This document shows positions 10,425 to 18,869 of a stretch of 28,007 nt of DNA, piece by piece. Every line of letters starts with the position of its first letter. Position 1 is the first letter of the stretch. Under the pieces are notes generated by a model. The model searched no databases and was not told the DNA's origin. It worked only from the letters and a program-made list of their open reading frames with translations. The stretch comes from Phaeoceros laevis (lineage: Eukaryota > Anthocerotophyta > Anthocerotopsida > Notothyladales): the NCBI GenBank assembly GCA_049999765.1, contig JBNGIQ010003930.1:1-28007 (forward strand), given 5' to 3'. The translations under genes were made by a program, and so were the position numbers.

Positions 10425-10590
10425 TGCAATAAAACACGATGGGGGAGGTTTGCCAAAAGATCTTTCAGAAACCTCTGCTGTGATTCCACTTGGCACTGAT
10501 GAGGAGTGGATGAGACATGTGTCACCATCATGTGCCCACCGTGTCTTGTCTAAAACATTGTTGTTTAGTGTTGGTTTACCCTAAACGCAT
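10425..10590 (+). repeat. Dispersed duplication, copy 2
   Basis: Diverged partner of 8225-8430. It shares gaggtttgccaa, agaaacct and the cttggcactgatgaggagtg core in the same order. Confidence 0.7.
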
Positions 10591-10599
10591 GTTTTTTGC

Positions 10600-10930
10600 A
10601 AGCTTTAGAATGACAAATGTCAATAGTGTTGAAACATTGATAAATATCTGGCAATATAGAGCTGACTGCTTGTATGGTGAAGCTTGTTTGACTACCAGAA
10701 TATTGTACAGGACGTGAGCTGCTGGAAAAGACATGACATGGTCAAGACTTCATGAAGTGCTGAAAATTTCACTGCAGGTTTTTCATAAAGCTTTGAATGT
10801 CAATAAATGGTGAACCTTGCAATAGTATTGTAGAACCGAATGGCAAAGCCTTTGACTGTCAGATTGCTGTATAGATCGTGAGCTGCTAGAAAAGTCATGC
10901 TGTGGTGAATGTCTCATGAAGTGCTAAAAA
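10600..10930 (+). repeat. Diverged tandem duplication, period about 164 bp
   Basis: Two copies line up from aagcttta/aagctttg to catgaagtgct. Anchors: cgtgagctgct at 10713 and 10877, catgaagtgct at 10751 and 10915, both 164 bp apart. Copy 2 ends where the SINE inserted. Confidence 0.8.
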
Positions 10931-10941
10931 ATTTGAAGCTT
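10929..10941. repeat. Target-site duplication, left copy
   Basis: aaatttgaagctt here is repeated exactly at 11221-11233 and brackets a SINE. Confidence 0.88.
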
Positions 10942-11220
10942 TTTTTTTTTTAGCGACAATGGCACAGCTCTTTATATATCAAAGCTCCACAATCATGGAG
11001 CTAGGGTGTTACAATGCTACTAGATCAGTAGCACTTCTTGCTCAGAAGTAATGGCGTTGGTCTAGCTGATTTTTGGTCGAGAAACACTACGGGATTGAAC
11101 CCTGATTTTTGGTCGAGAAACACTAACCCTGATTTTTGGTCGAGAAACACTTCGGGATTGAACTCGGGTCTTCACTTTAGAAGGCCCAAGTCCCAACCAC
11201 TTGGATGTCCCCGAGGGGAC
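10942..11220 (-). mobile_element. tRNA-derived SINE with poly(A) tail and 13-bp target duplication
   Basis: Read on the minus strand, the element starts gtccccTCGGGGACATCC at 11220, has a Ser/Leu-tRNA-like A box (CATCCAAGTGGTTGGG) and a B box (GAGTTCAATCC), and ends ...TTGTCGCT followed by A's, seen as the plus-strand T run near 10940-10951. It is bracketed by the identical 13-bp repeat aaatttgaagctt. SINEs are non-coding retroposons transcribed by RNA polymerase III from these internal boxes and copied by LINE machinery. Between B box and tail a unit containing tgatttttggtcgagaaacac occurs three times (11066, 11102 and 11129). The intact duplication suggests a fairly recent insertion. Confidence 0.88.
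11066..11153 (-). repeat. Triplicated unit inside the SINE
   Basis: ctgatttttggtcgagaaac starts at 11066, 11102 and 11129. Spacings are 36 and 27 bp because the first copy, like the third, is followed by the gggattgaac segment belonging to the B box. Confidence 0.9.
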
Positions 11221-11233
11221 AAATTTGAAGCTT
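11221..11233. repeat. Target-site duplication, right copy
   Basis: Exact copy of 10929-10941; marks the 5' side of the minus-strand SINE. Confidence 0.88.
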
Positions 11234-11743
11234 GTTCTCTGCAAGTTTGTGTCAAAAAGACAAGCATAGACAATGCTTGCCTCTGATTGCCATGTTTTGA
11301 CTGCCTGTCGGGATGTTGTAAAATGCATAAGTATCGGGATACTGCCAACGTTGTGGAAAACGGAAAATCTCATGACTAGAGCACACGGTACGATGTCGAG
11401 ACAAGGCATGCATACAAAATACTTGTCATCTGACCGAGATCCTGACAATTTGCCTTTTCAAGGACTTGACGTTTTTTCAGGGACCAAGCAACAAGGGCCG
11501 AGACATTTCACAGTATGCATGACATTTCTAATGCCTAACAACATCATTGGGCCAGTGTACGGGGTGTATCCATTGTTTCGTCAAGTACGAGCTGTCACCA
11601 GGTTTTGGTGTTTAACCTCCTACCCTCCTACCCTCCTAATTCTCTTTGCGCTCCGAATTGCTTTCCAGGCGGGGCCAATTAGGGCAAACTAACCAACGGG
11701 CAGCAAGTGCAGTTCGGGTAGCAAGTGCAGTTTGGGTAGGAAG
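11234..11743. other. No gene recognised
   Basis: One 139-codon plus-strand frame spans part of it (11273-11692) but shows no recognisable domain. The distal part has short direct repeats such as agcaagtgcagt at 11703 and 11720. Confidence 0.35.
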
Positions 11744-11792
11744 GGCAGTACGGGCAGCTGCCCGTGGTAGAGAAGGAATGGCGGGCAGGTGG
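11744..11792 (+). repeat. 49-bp direct repeat, left copy
   Basis: gggcagtacgggcagctgcc and following bases recur at 13377-13425 in the same orientation with about six mismatches (gggcagtacggacagctacc...). The pair brackets the coiled-coil gene fragments and their foldback. Confidence 0.85.
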
Positions 11793-11798
11793 ATTGTT

Positions 11799-11850
11799 TT
11801 TAGCGACAAAGGCACTGTTATAAACAGAGTGGAACACATTACATAGAGGG
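11799..11850 (-). repeat. Short match to the SINE 3' end
   Basis: tttttagcgacaaaggcac resembles the plus-strand view of the SINE tail at 10948 (ttttagcgacaatggcac). It may be the remnant 3' end of a second SINE of the same family; no A or B box or target duplication was found, so this is tentative. Confidence 0.4.
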
Positions 11851-11987
11851 GTAGAGCCCCTTAGACTGTAGACTAGAGATTTTTTGCTTATAACTGGACG
11901 TCTGAGAAGGCAATGATCCAAGCAGCCGCGAGAGGTGAAATCAAAGCTGCTACCAACGGGTGAAAGCTCTGCTGCAACAAAGTTTCT

Positions 11988-12131
11988 GAGTTGCAAAATC
12001 TGTTTCGATTCCCTTTAGAGTTGCAAAATCTGTTGTTCTCCTCCGCCCCCACCTGCAATCAGAAGGGAATCGAAGCAGATTTTCCAACTGTACATACCTG
12101 ATGTAGCAGATTTTTCCAACTGGACATACCT
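11988..12131. repeat. Two local tandem pairs
   Basis: gagttgcaaaatctgtt occurs at 11988 and 12018. A second pair, cagattttccaactgtacat and cagatttttccaactggaca, starts at 12076 and 12107. Confidence 0.8.
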
Positions 12132-12407
12132 GCTAGTTGTAAACCAGATCAAGAAGACCCGTACACAAACAACCCCAACCCCATGGAAAAAAGGTCTTTG
12201 GTAGCCCACAGATTCAAGGCTATCCTCTAGGTGCAAGGAATGTGTGGACCACTAAAGATCAATTTTCTGTAAAATGGAGGATATCCCTCTCCACTGTACA
12301 CAACAAGCACACTACTACAACCACTACAACAAAAAGCACTAAAGCACTTCTAGCACATCAAGCACTTAAGTACCACTTGTACCAACAAACAGACTTGTCG
12401 CACCCAC

Positions 12408-12845
12408 TTGAGCACATCGAGGCTGCATGAAGACACCGAGAAGGCAATGATCCAAGCAAACGGGAGTGCCAGCAACATCCAAGAGAACGGGTCCTCCGAG
12501 TTCTCCTCCAACTCTAGTTCAGTTACCACCTTTCTTTTTTTCTCACAAGTCTGTGGCTCCCTTGCCAGTGTGCAAGCTGCCAACCGGAGACTTGAACAAG
12601 AGAACAAATCACTCAAGACTGAGGTGATCAAGGTGATCACCTCAGTCAAGGTGATTTTTTCTCCTGTTCAAACTTTTTTGTTCCTAGGGTTGCAAACGGG
12701 AGTGCCAGCAACATCCGAGCCACAGACCCGTGAGATAAAGAGAAAGGTGGTAACTGAACTAGAGTTGGAGGGAATCAAAGCAGATCTCACAACTCTGAAG
12801 CTCTGCTGTAGCTGCCGCTTCAATCTCTTCTATATGGGCCTCTAG
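12408..12845 (+). pseudogene. Rearranged fragment of a coiled-coil protein gene
   Basis: The plus frame contains heptad-rich QAANRRLEQENKSLKTEVIK and later REIKRKVVTELELEGIKADL. The opposite strand of the left foldback arm encodes nearly the same peptide, CEKKRKVVTELELEENS, showing that both arms descend from one coding exon now present in opposite orientations. Words recur nearby: gagaaggcaatgatccaagc at 11904 and 12438, and a 25-bp exact direct repeat at 12456-12480 and 12692-12716. The frame starts without an ATG and is probably not expressed as a protein. The parent gene cannot be named; it would encode a long-coil structural or tethering protein. Confidence 0.5.
12505..12771. repeat. 267-bp foldback (long inverted repeat)
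   Basis: Outer arms 12505-12559 and 12717-12771 are ungapped and reverse-complementary at 51 of 55 positions, with one run of 31 perfect pairs. Further inward, 12594-12612 pairs with 12651-12669 (17 of 19). In the centre, 12617-12629 pairs perfectly with 12635-12647 around a 5-base loop. Transcribed from either strand, this would fold into a long hairpin. The arms come from coding sequence (see the overlapping gene fragment), so the structure arose by inverted duplication of an exon. Confidence 0.9.
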
Positions 12846-13050
12846 GGCCGTCTCACCCGCTTTGGCTGTAGCTTCGATTTCACCTCTGGCAGAGACTCAA
12901 GCCTTGCCTTCTCTGTCGCCCAAGCAGCCTCCATGTCCATTTTTTCAACCTTGAGAGCTTCCACCAGGAGTTCGAGCGCTGCCTTTCTTGTCGTCCAAGC
13001 AGCCTCCATGTCCGTTTTTTCACGCGTCAGAGCTTCCTCCGTCACGGAGG
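12842..13050 (-). pseudogene. Coiled-coil exon with 25-residue repeats
   Basis: On the minus strand, TTTTCTCTGTTGCCCATGCAG ends in a good splice acceptor just before 13050, followed by an open frame to a stop at 12842. The peptide has two 25-residue units, EALTREKTDMEAAW... and EALKVEKMDMEAAW..., built from a 75-bp DNA repeat (caagcagcctccatgtcc at 12921 and 12996). The Glu/Lys/Ala/Leu pattern predicts a coiled coil. It likely belongs to the same gene family as the fragments at 12408-12845, but on the other strand. No upstream exon could be identified. Confidence 0.45.
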
Positions 13051-13376
13051 CTGCATGGGCAACAGAGAAAACACAGTTCACTAAACAAGTGCGGAGGACA
13101 CCACCGGTCTGAGAAGAGTGGAGCAAGGCACTTGTGTGCGACGACGGGATGGGGGAAGCAAGAGAAATGAGGCAAAACGGGAGGGCGGAGCAACGACTCC
13201 AGCAACTGATTGATTGTCCTCCTCAGAGACAGAGTCCTTTATATACACTGCGAGTTTCCTCAACCATGCACAACTTCCAGTGGTACACCGAGAACTTCCA
13301 CATCCGCTCAACCTAAACTAACCCTAAACCTAAACTTAAAGGTTGTGGAGCCTCCACCGGCGGAGCCGCCACCCGC
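13051..13376. other. No gene recognised; telomere-like words
   Basis: Contains aaactaaccctaaacctaaac near 13315-13335, a degenerate CCCTAAA run (a telo-box or interstitial telomere-like motif). On the plus strand a related gggtttagggttta occurs at about 13840-13853. Confidence 0.5.
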
Positions 13377-13425
13377 GGGCAGTACGGACAGCTACCTGTG
13401 GTAGAGAAGTAAGGGCGGGCAGGTG
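13377..13425 (+). repeat. 49-bp direct repeat, right copy
   Basis: Partner of 11744-11792. Confidence 0.85.
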
Positions 13426-13997
13426 CCTGCCGCGGAGAAGAAAGTCTTGGTAGCTTTTAGCCGTTGAGATGGAAGCTGGGAGGGGAGAAGAAAGTCCGGG
13501 AAGCTGCCTGCCACTTAGGCCGTCGGACGGCATTTCTTGGAGAGCCCTTCTACCTGATTTTTTTTTTATCATTTGTGGGCATTATAGTACTTGGATCGCA
13601 TTCTATCATATACCATTGGATAGAGCGCATTGAAATCTATCCAACGGTATATAGCAAGATGTTAGAAAACGTCAATGCAAATAAAATATACCGATACAAA
13701 TGCCAAAGAGGGCCAACCAGCCACTTTGAGTTATGGAAGTGGATACGCCGTCAGATGGCGCACCCTCCTAAGGTAAAACGTATGAGAAGCATAATAGGAC
13801 AAAATGAAATGGTTGGATGATGGGAGCTGAAAGGATGATGGGTTTAGGGTTTACGATGGGAACTGGAAGTACGGGCGCCATGTCTGTCCTTTTTAAATAA
13901 TTCATGGGCTAAATCTAATCGGGCACTAATCGATCTCGGTCTATCTAAATATGAGTCATCTATACATGGCTGTGACTATGTATGCAAGTTATACCGT
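13426..13997. other. No gene recognised
   Basis: One 118-codon plus frame (13464-13820) without any known domain. The tail of this stretch holds the gggtttagggttta telomere-like word. Confidence 0.35.
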
Positions 13998-14054
13998 TCA
14001 TGTATGGATGTTCTACCGCTCATGTATGGATGGTATACCATCCATGTATGGATG
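13998..14054. repeat. 22-bp tandem repeat, three copies, with embedded palindrome
   Basis: The core tcatgtatggatg (third copy ccatgtatggatg) starts at 13998, 14020 and 14042. The junction of copies 2 and 3 forms a perfect 20-bp palindrome at 14026-14045, ATGGATGGTATACCATCCAT. Confidence 0.85.
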
Positions 14055-15110
14055 TTGTCCCATTCGTTGAATGTCATGGCATGCCGACGGTATCTTAGGA
14101 CATGACGTATGCTACATCCATCTATCTATGCGATGCAGTTTGAGCGACGGGGAGAGCATCGCGGTGCAAATTGCACGTTTATTTGCACTACCTTGGGTGA
14201 CACCATTGTAACGGCATCACGTCCGCCCGCGGGAATTGCTGTGCAACACTGCAGTCTGCAGCCACGCTGTACCCGTCCCCTTGACGCTCTCGTTTCGGCT
14301 ATGGGACGACTGCTGAAGCCGACAGCAACGGAATTGGAAGAGCTTGAGTACGAGGTGTGTTACGATCTCCACGTGTTGTGTGTTTGTGTTGAGTGGTGTC
14401 CATAGCTCGTAGTTAATACGAGCTGCTAACTGCTAATAAACCAATAGCAATTAATTAGTCAAGTAAATAAAGGGTTAGGTGTTTAAGAGGGACCTGCCTT
14501 ATCCTAGGGGGATAGGGGGGATAGAGATAGGGTAGAGGGAGGTGGACCAATCAGAGACTAGGAAATTTGGCTGGCCAATGGGAGGCATATTTCTTAGGCT
14601 AGAGTGAGGTGGTCCACCCACCACTATATGTACCCCCTTCCCTCTTAACTCATTGTCTATTTGTGCCTAGTCCTCTTTGGAGTGGAAGCTTGGAGCTCTC
14701 CATCCCCCAGATGCTGCTACATTTGTGCCCAGTGTGGAGTGGAGGCTCGTGATGCTGCTTCATGCTGCTGGCCCCCAGGAGTTGTGCTGTTCTGACTTGA
14801 TGCAGGAGGCGGAGTAGGAGTCTACAGGTCCCCTAGGACCAGGTGGTGAGGAGCTTGGCTCCATTCCTGGCTGGGATCTCCGATGGCGGCGGTACTGCTC
14901 TGCAGTAGAGCTTGAGTTGGACAACATCTTCTTGCGGCCGGGAACCTTGGAGCCACATGGTATCTGGAAGGCTGGTAATAGCGGCGAAGTATGACACTAC
15001 CATAACCTTTCAATGTGGGATGCAGGTTGGAGGGCTGAGTAGGCGAGAAGCAATCCCGAGAGGTGCTTCGACTGCTTTGGAGGGTGGAGCACCGGAAGGT
15101 CCCCTGGCGC
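14055..15110. other. Unassigned region with promoter-like sequence
   Basis: A 98-codon plus frame (14109-14405) ends soon after a possible splice donor (GAG|GTGTGT) but has no known domain. Around 14620-14660, ccactatatgtaccccc followed by a C/T-rich stretch resembles a TATA region with a transcription start. The stretch to about 16195, which ends with an ACAACAAAGGGGATAAAC-like polyadenylation-style patch, could be a solo LTR or non-coding transcript unit. I could not find matching LTR ends or a 5-bp target duplication, so no element is called. Confidence 0.3.
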
Positions 15111-15133
15111 CGTTCCGTCTAGATAGTTTGTTA
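15111..15133. repeat. Target-site duplication, left copy
   Basis: cgttccgtctagatagtt plus five further bases is repeated at 15590-15612 with a single mismatch. Confidence 0.9.
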
Positions 15134-15589
15134 TAGTGAATTTTGGCGCTTTTTCATATTAGACACAAATTTGTATACATTTACACGTTATATCCTAATG
15201 TGTCTATTCTTTTACCATGTCCTCAACGCCCGAGCTATGTTAAATCTTCTAATTGCACCCCCAACTCGAGACATTGCGGCGTTTTCTAATGCTACCGAGG
15301 CCAAGTAGCCAGCTTGCCGAGCCGGTGCGCGAGCAGCACAGCTTGTGAACCGGGACACACGAACCTCACCCCAGCCAGTCTTTGCCAAGCCCGCTGCCAG
15401 TATCCTAATGCAGACGCAACTGCGGTCGCGCGGGCACCGCCACAAGGGGCACACTCCCGGCAAGGTGGCAACCCGCCATGTGGCCCCATGCTTGCCGCCC
15501 CGCAAGGGGGTGGGCAAGGGGGTGGAATCAAACCCCCGCCGGCCCATTGGCAGGGCTCGCGCGCTACCAACGGGGTGTCCCTCACGGGA
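15134..15589 (-). mobile_element. Second tRNA-derived SINE, about 456 bp
   Basis: On the minus strand the element begins GTCCCGTGAGGGACACCCCG and carries GTTGGTAGCGCGCGAG, a tRNA-like A-box region (plus-strand 15556-15571), and a clear B box GGTTTGATTCC (plus-strand 15524-15534). A GC-rich body follows, then an AT-rich 3' part without an obvious poly(A) tail. It is bracketed by a 23-bp target-site duplication with one mismatch, strong evidence of retroposition. It differs in head, body and length from the SINE at 10942-11220, so at least two SINE families have been active. The frames open across it are by-products of the GC-rich body. Confidence 0.85.
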
Positions 15590-15612
15590 CGTTCCGTCTA
15601 GATAGTTAGTTA
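15590..15612. repeat. Target-site duplication, right copy
   Basis: Partner of 15111-15133; flanks the tRNA-like head of the SINE. Confidence 0.9.
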
Positions 15613-16232
15613 GGATGAAGGACTCGGAGTGTCCGTTGTTATGTTTGGTGATCATGTTGCTCTGGTGGGGGTTAGTAATGGTGTCTGCGATTTGGTGGTT
15701 GCTGTGGTAGGATAGGGCTCTAGGAGGTCAGACGGGTACAACCGTGGGGGGAGCCTAATTGCCTCAGAACACCCCTGGGTTTGTCAGGCGACACAAGACG
15801 GAGGCGTAGATGTTCTGGCGCCGGTGGTACGCGACGGGTGCACCCAAGGATTGCCCACGGGACGGGAGGCCGTTTGTCGTGTAGAAGGGTGTTTGTGGTG
15901 GTACGATACGAAAGGCGTAGGGCGAACTTGAGGATTGTGGGCATGACGAGACATCTGCCGTGCTGAAGGGTTCATCGGCTACGGGTTGGAAAGTGTTGGA
16001 GTGGAGTACTCTCAGGGAACGGCCGTTGGCGATGGTGGGGGTAGTTTCTGCATCATGTTAAGTGGCTTAACCTGGGGTTTTGGTGTTCTAGTTGTATTTA
16101 GTGCCTGTTTAGTCTGTTGCTGGTCCCATTGAGTCCTCTGTGGGAACGAAACCCCTTGTACTACAACAACAAAGGGGATAAACTTTGCTCTAGGTTACTA
16201 CAGTCACATATTGAGCCGTTTGACTAGGTTCG
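15613..16232. other. No gene recognised
   Basis: Continuation of the sequence that the second SINE interrupted. Short frames only. It ends with a non-coding, 3'-UTR-like stretch near 16140-16195. Confidence 0.35.
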
Positions 16233-16580
16233 ATGAGTTTGGGCAGGTTTGAGCGGTTTGTAGTAATCAGATCGATGTGTAATCGATATGAATTTGGCGG
16301 CACCAATGTATACGCAGCTATGTTGGAACACCTGCTTTCGTTTGGCCTATACAGAGACAGAGGTCAGCAGCAACCCGGCGGACATGTAAGTCTTGTTAAC
16401 CTGTTTGGTGAACAGTTGTATAACATAAATAATTGGACAGGTTTAGCGATTGAGCATGGTGGACGTGTTGAGCAAATGGAAGAAGTGAACAAATGTCAGT
16501 ATGGTGAACGTGGCGAGCGAATTGAGCATGGTGAACGTGGTGAGCAAATTGAGCATGGTGGACATCCATTGAGCATGTAA
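16233..16580 (+). CDS. Small ORF with a 9-residue charged repeat, unrecognised
   Basis: A 115-codon frame starting at an ATG. The first 70 residues have no recognised domain. The C-terminal part repeats IEHGERGEQ-like units (GERGERIEHGERGEQIEHGG) encoded by a 27-bp tandem repeat (gagcatggtg at 16524 and 16551). Low complexity and the absence of relatives I can name make it doubtful that this is a real gene; the repeat itself is certain. Confidence 0.3.
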   Translation: MSLGRFERFVVIRSMCNRYEFGGTNVYAAMLEHLLSFGLYRDRGQQQPGGHVSLVNLFGEQLYNINNWTGLAIEHGGRVEQMEEVNKCQYGERGERIEHGERGEQIEHGGHPLSM

Positions 16581-16823
16581 GCAGAAGATCATAACAAAAG
16601 AGCGGGTAAGTTCTTGCATCTCTTGTTGCGTGTCCTACAAAAGCAAAAAAGGGTGAAAGAACTGAGCAACTTAAAATTTTTTATGGGTGGACAGTGCCAC
16701 ACCTCCGGTAGGAGCTGCACATATGTAGGCCGATGTGAGTAGAGTAGACAGTGGCAAAATTGGTGATGAAGCCCTCGTTGTGCGCAGAGTTACTGAAATG
16801 CGGACCTGATCTTGGGGGAGCGC

Positions 16824-18080
16824 TTACCGTTGAAGCTGTGTGAGCAGTCCTGGCACCTCCTGCTGTTGTCCTCCGTCCGAGGACTGCCCTATGAATGAGC
16901 AGTCTGCTAGTACCTGGTAGTTGAAGTCCATGTGTGCCTCCGGAGGACCTTTCCTTGCAGTGTGCCTGCCAATCTCCACGTTCCAAGGAAACCTTTGCAG
17001 GAAAAATGGATCCTGTGTCTCCACTTCTTTGTAGATAGCCTCTGAGGCCCATTCCATGGTGCGGTAGGTGACCCATCCAAGCTCACCCTTGTCTTCAAAG
17101 CAGACATACTTATTGATAAAAAGTCTTCTACCATCCTTGGTAGGTATGAACCTGTAGGCCTCGTCCAAGACTGAGGGGCTCTGACCCCCCTTCTTGATGA
17201 CTAGCGTACTGGCATGTGTCATGATTGCTTGCATGGATGACCACCCAATGCCTCCTTGCCTCAACCTGGTGTAGAGATCCAAAGTGCAGCTGTGCATTGC
17301 AACCCATTTCTGCGCCGAGACCTTCTTGAGATGGTTCGCTAACCACTTCCTCATTTTGGCAAGGTTGGAGCAGCAAGTCTAGATGATGTCTGTCATGTTG
17401 TTGATGTTAAAGATGGCACTACTCCTTTGAGGTGGGTCTGGTAGTGAGATTCCTGCTGCTGCAGCCTCCTTGCATTGTTGATCCTTCTGCCTTGTAATCT
17501 GGGCCTTGAGCATGTGTTGCTGGTGGATGAATTGTTGCTGAAGATTTCCTCTGAGGTCCTGTGGCACCTGTCCTGTGGCTAACATGTCATTGATGTCCGC
17601 TCCATCCAGATGCATCATTGGCTTGCTCCTGTTTTCCTGGGGCGGGTGGACTGCTGCATTGTTTGCCCGGTACATGAAAATCCCTCCTTGCATGTATGCC
17701 ACCGTGGTGTTGATCTAGGATCTCTTGTTCGTAGGTGCCCATTCCACCATTTGTTGTGTCTGATTACCTTGGACTACTTCTGCTGGAATGCATGCTAGCT
17801 CCTGAATGGTGAGGTAATTGCTGCCCACTTCATACTGCAGATCGAAGGCCAGGTCCCCTGGTGCCGGCGGCTGTGAAGGAGCTGTGAAGGGCAAACACCA
17901 TGCATTGTTTGCGAGTGTGACAATTTCACTAGCAATGATCACCGTAGTGGCCCTGCATCCAAGGTACAGCCAATTGTGCTCCAACAAATGTTGATGTCGG
18001 GGATCCTACTGCACCCACGCTCAAAGTTCTTCGTTCCTGGAGCAAATGCTAGGGAAGTCATCGTGGTAATGGACGTCCAT
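16824..18080 (-). pseudogene. Unrecognised family, copy A: 418-codon frame with four premature stops
   Basis: From ATG at 18078-18080 a single frame runs 418 codons to a stop at 16824, with no frameshift but four internal stops: TGA 18021-18023, TAG 18006-18008, TAG 17715-17717 and TAG 17379-17381. Reading through gives sensible sequence (NEEL-x-AWVQ-x-DPRHQ, TNKRS-x-INTTV, TDII-x-TCCS). Every stop is explained by one C-to-T change (CGA to TGA, CAG to TAG), though the last could come from TTG. The middle has a Gln-rich helix (QQQFIHQQHMLKAQITRQKD); the C-terminal third has CCSNLAKMRKWL, GGIGWSSM and GELGWVTYRTMEW. That third matches copy B (19681-20439), proving a real protein family. A TATA box lies about 95 bp upstream. 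I recognise no known domain. Confidence 0.7.
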
Positions 18081-18174
18081 TGCCCTCAGGTTTGCACTTA
18101 GCTATGAGTGTCTCCTTGCTCTCTCCCTTCCTCACCCTTCTTCTCTTGCTCTCTTTCTGTCCTTTTCTTCTTGC

Positions 18175-18182
18175 TTTATAAA
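18175..18182 (-). promoter_or_regulatory. TATA box of copy A
   Basis: TTTATAAA on the minus strand lies about 95 bp before the ATG at 18080. It is followed by a purine-rich (GA-rich on the minus strand) leader typical of plant 5' untranslated regions. Confidence 0.55.
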
Positions 18183-18301
18183 TCCCCCGCCTTCCCTGTC
18201 GTTGCACAGTTGGGGCTTAAATTGTAGGCCCCCGGGTTTCCTGGTTAGCCGTTTGGTGAGCTTGAACACCTCCCGTGTGGTGTCTCACTCGTCTTTTGTG
18301 G

Positions 18302-18652
18302 TTAATGCCGCCCTATGAGTAAGCTTCGATGCGGCGTGACGGCTGATGGTGGTGGAGATATGGTAAACGGCAAGGATGAGGTCATCCCGGTCTGGGGCGG
18401 AGTAGCAAGGATGGCATTGACTTGGTTGGATAGGGTCTGGAAGAAATCGGTTAAGGAGGTGGTTCCTGGAGGGGTGGGCACGGCAGAGGAAGCTGGGGCG
18501 ACCTGATCGCGTAGAGTAGAGAAAAAAGCGGGCAGTTTTGTGGCAAAGTCTGGCAGGGGAAGCAGAGTTGGGGCGGCAAGGATAGGAGGTGAGTGAGGTG
18601 AGCTTGATGGGCGAAATGCTGACACGCGACGTCCACTCCTGGTGGTCACCAT
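18302..18652 (-). CDS. ORF beginning MVTTRSGRR, unrecognised
   Basis: A 116-codon frame starting at ATG 18650-18652 and ending just upstream of the TATA box of copy A on the same strand. It opens MVTTRSGRRVSAFRP, a start often seen in plant retroelement gag-type and other TE-encoded proteins, and continues Pro/Ser/Ala-rich with two similar helices (FFSTLRDQV, FFQTLSNQV). It may be the first exon or a short gag-like remnant of a transposable element. No protease, polymerase or zinc knuckle follows. A longer overlapping frame on the same strand (18285-18869) is less convincing. Confidence 0.4.
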   Translation of the reverse strand: MVTTRSGRRVSAFRPSSSPHSPPILAAPTLLPLPDFATKLPAFFSTLRDQVAPASSAVPTPPGTTSLTDFFQTLSNQVNAILATPPQTGMTSSLPFTISPPPSAVTPHRSLLIGRH

Positions 18653-18869
18653 GGACCGAGGAAAAAACGTGAAAAAGGAGGGTGAGCAGTATGTGAGCTT
18701 CAGCTATCTGGCAGCCTGGAGATGGGGAGGAATGAGAATGTGCGTGATGGCGGGTAAAGGGAGAGCAGCAAAAAAAGGGAAGGAGCAAGCATCCAGGAAA
18801 TAGTGGGAAATGGGGCTTGCAGAGAGGGTCAGAACGACAAGCAAGACACGACAGAGGACATGACGTCAA

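Noticed and set aside
15524-15571. Functional tRNA gene
   Set aside because: A and B boxes are present, but no proper acceptor stem or anticodon arm can be drawn, and the sequence is the head of a 456-bp retroposon.
15212-15655. 147-codon and other long ORFs in the GC-rich block
   Set aside because: They lie within a SINE with target duplications; GC-rich sequence gives long frames by chance.
14350-16200. Solo LTR or short LTR retrotransposon
   Set aside because: Promoter-like and 3'-end-like patches are present, but no TG...CA ends with a matching 5-bp duplication could be placed.
6660-18023. U-to-C RNA editing that would repair TAG/TGA codons, as in hornworts and ferns
   Set aside because: That editing is known for organelle transcripts. 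This window carries nuclear features (CACTA element, SINEs, spliceosomal introns).
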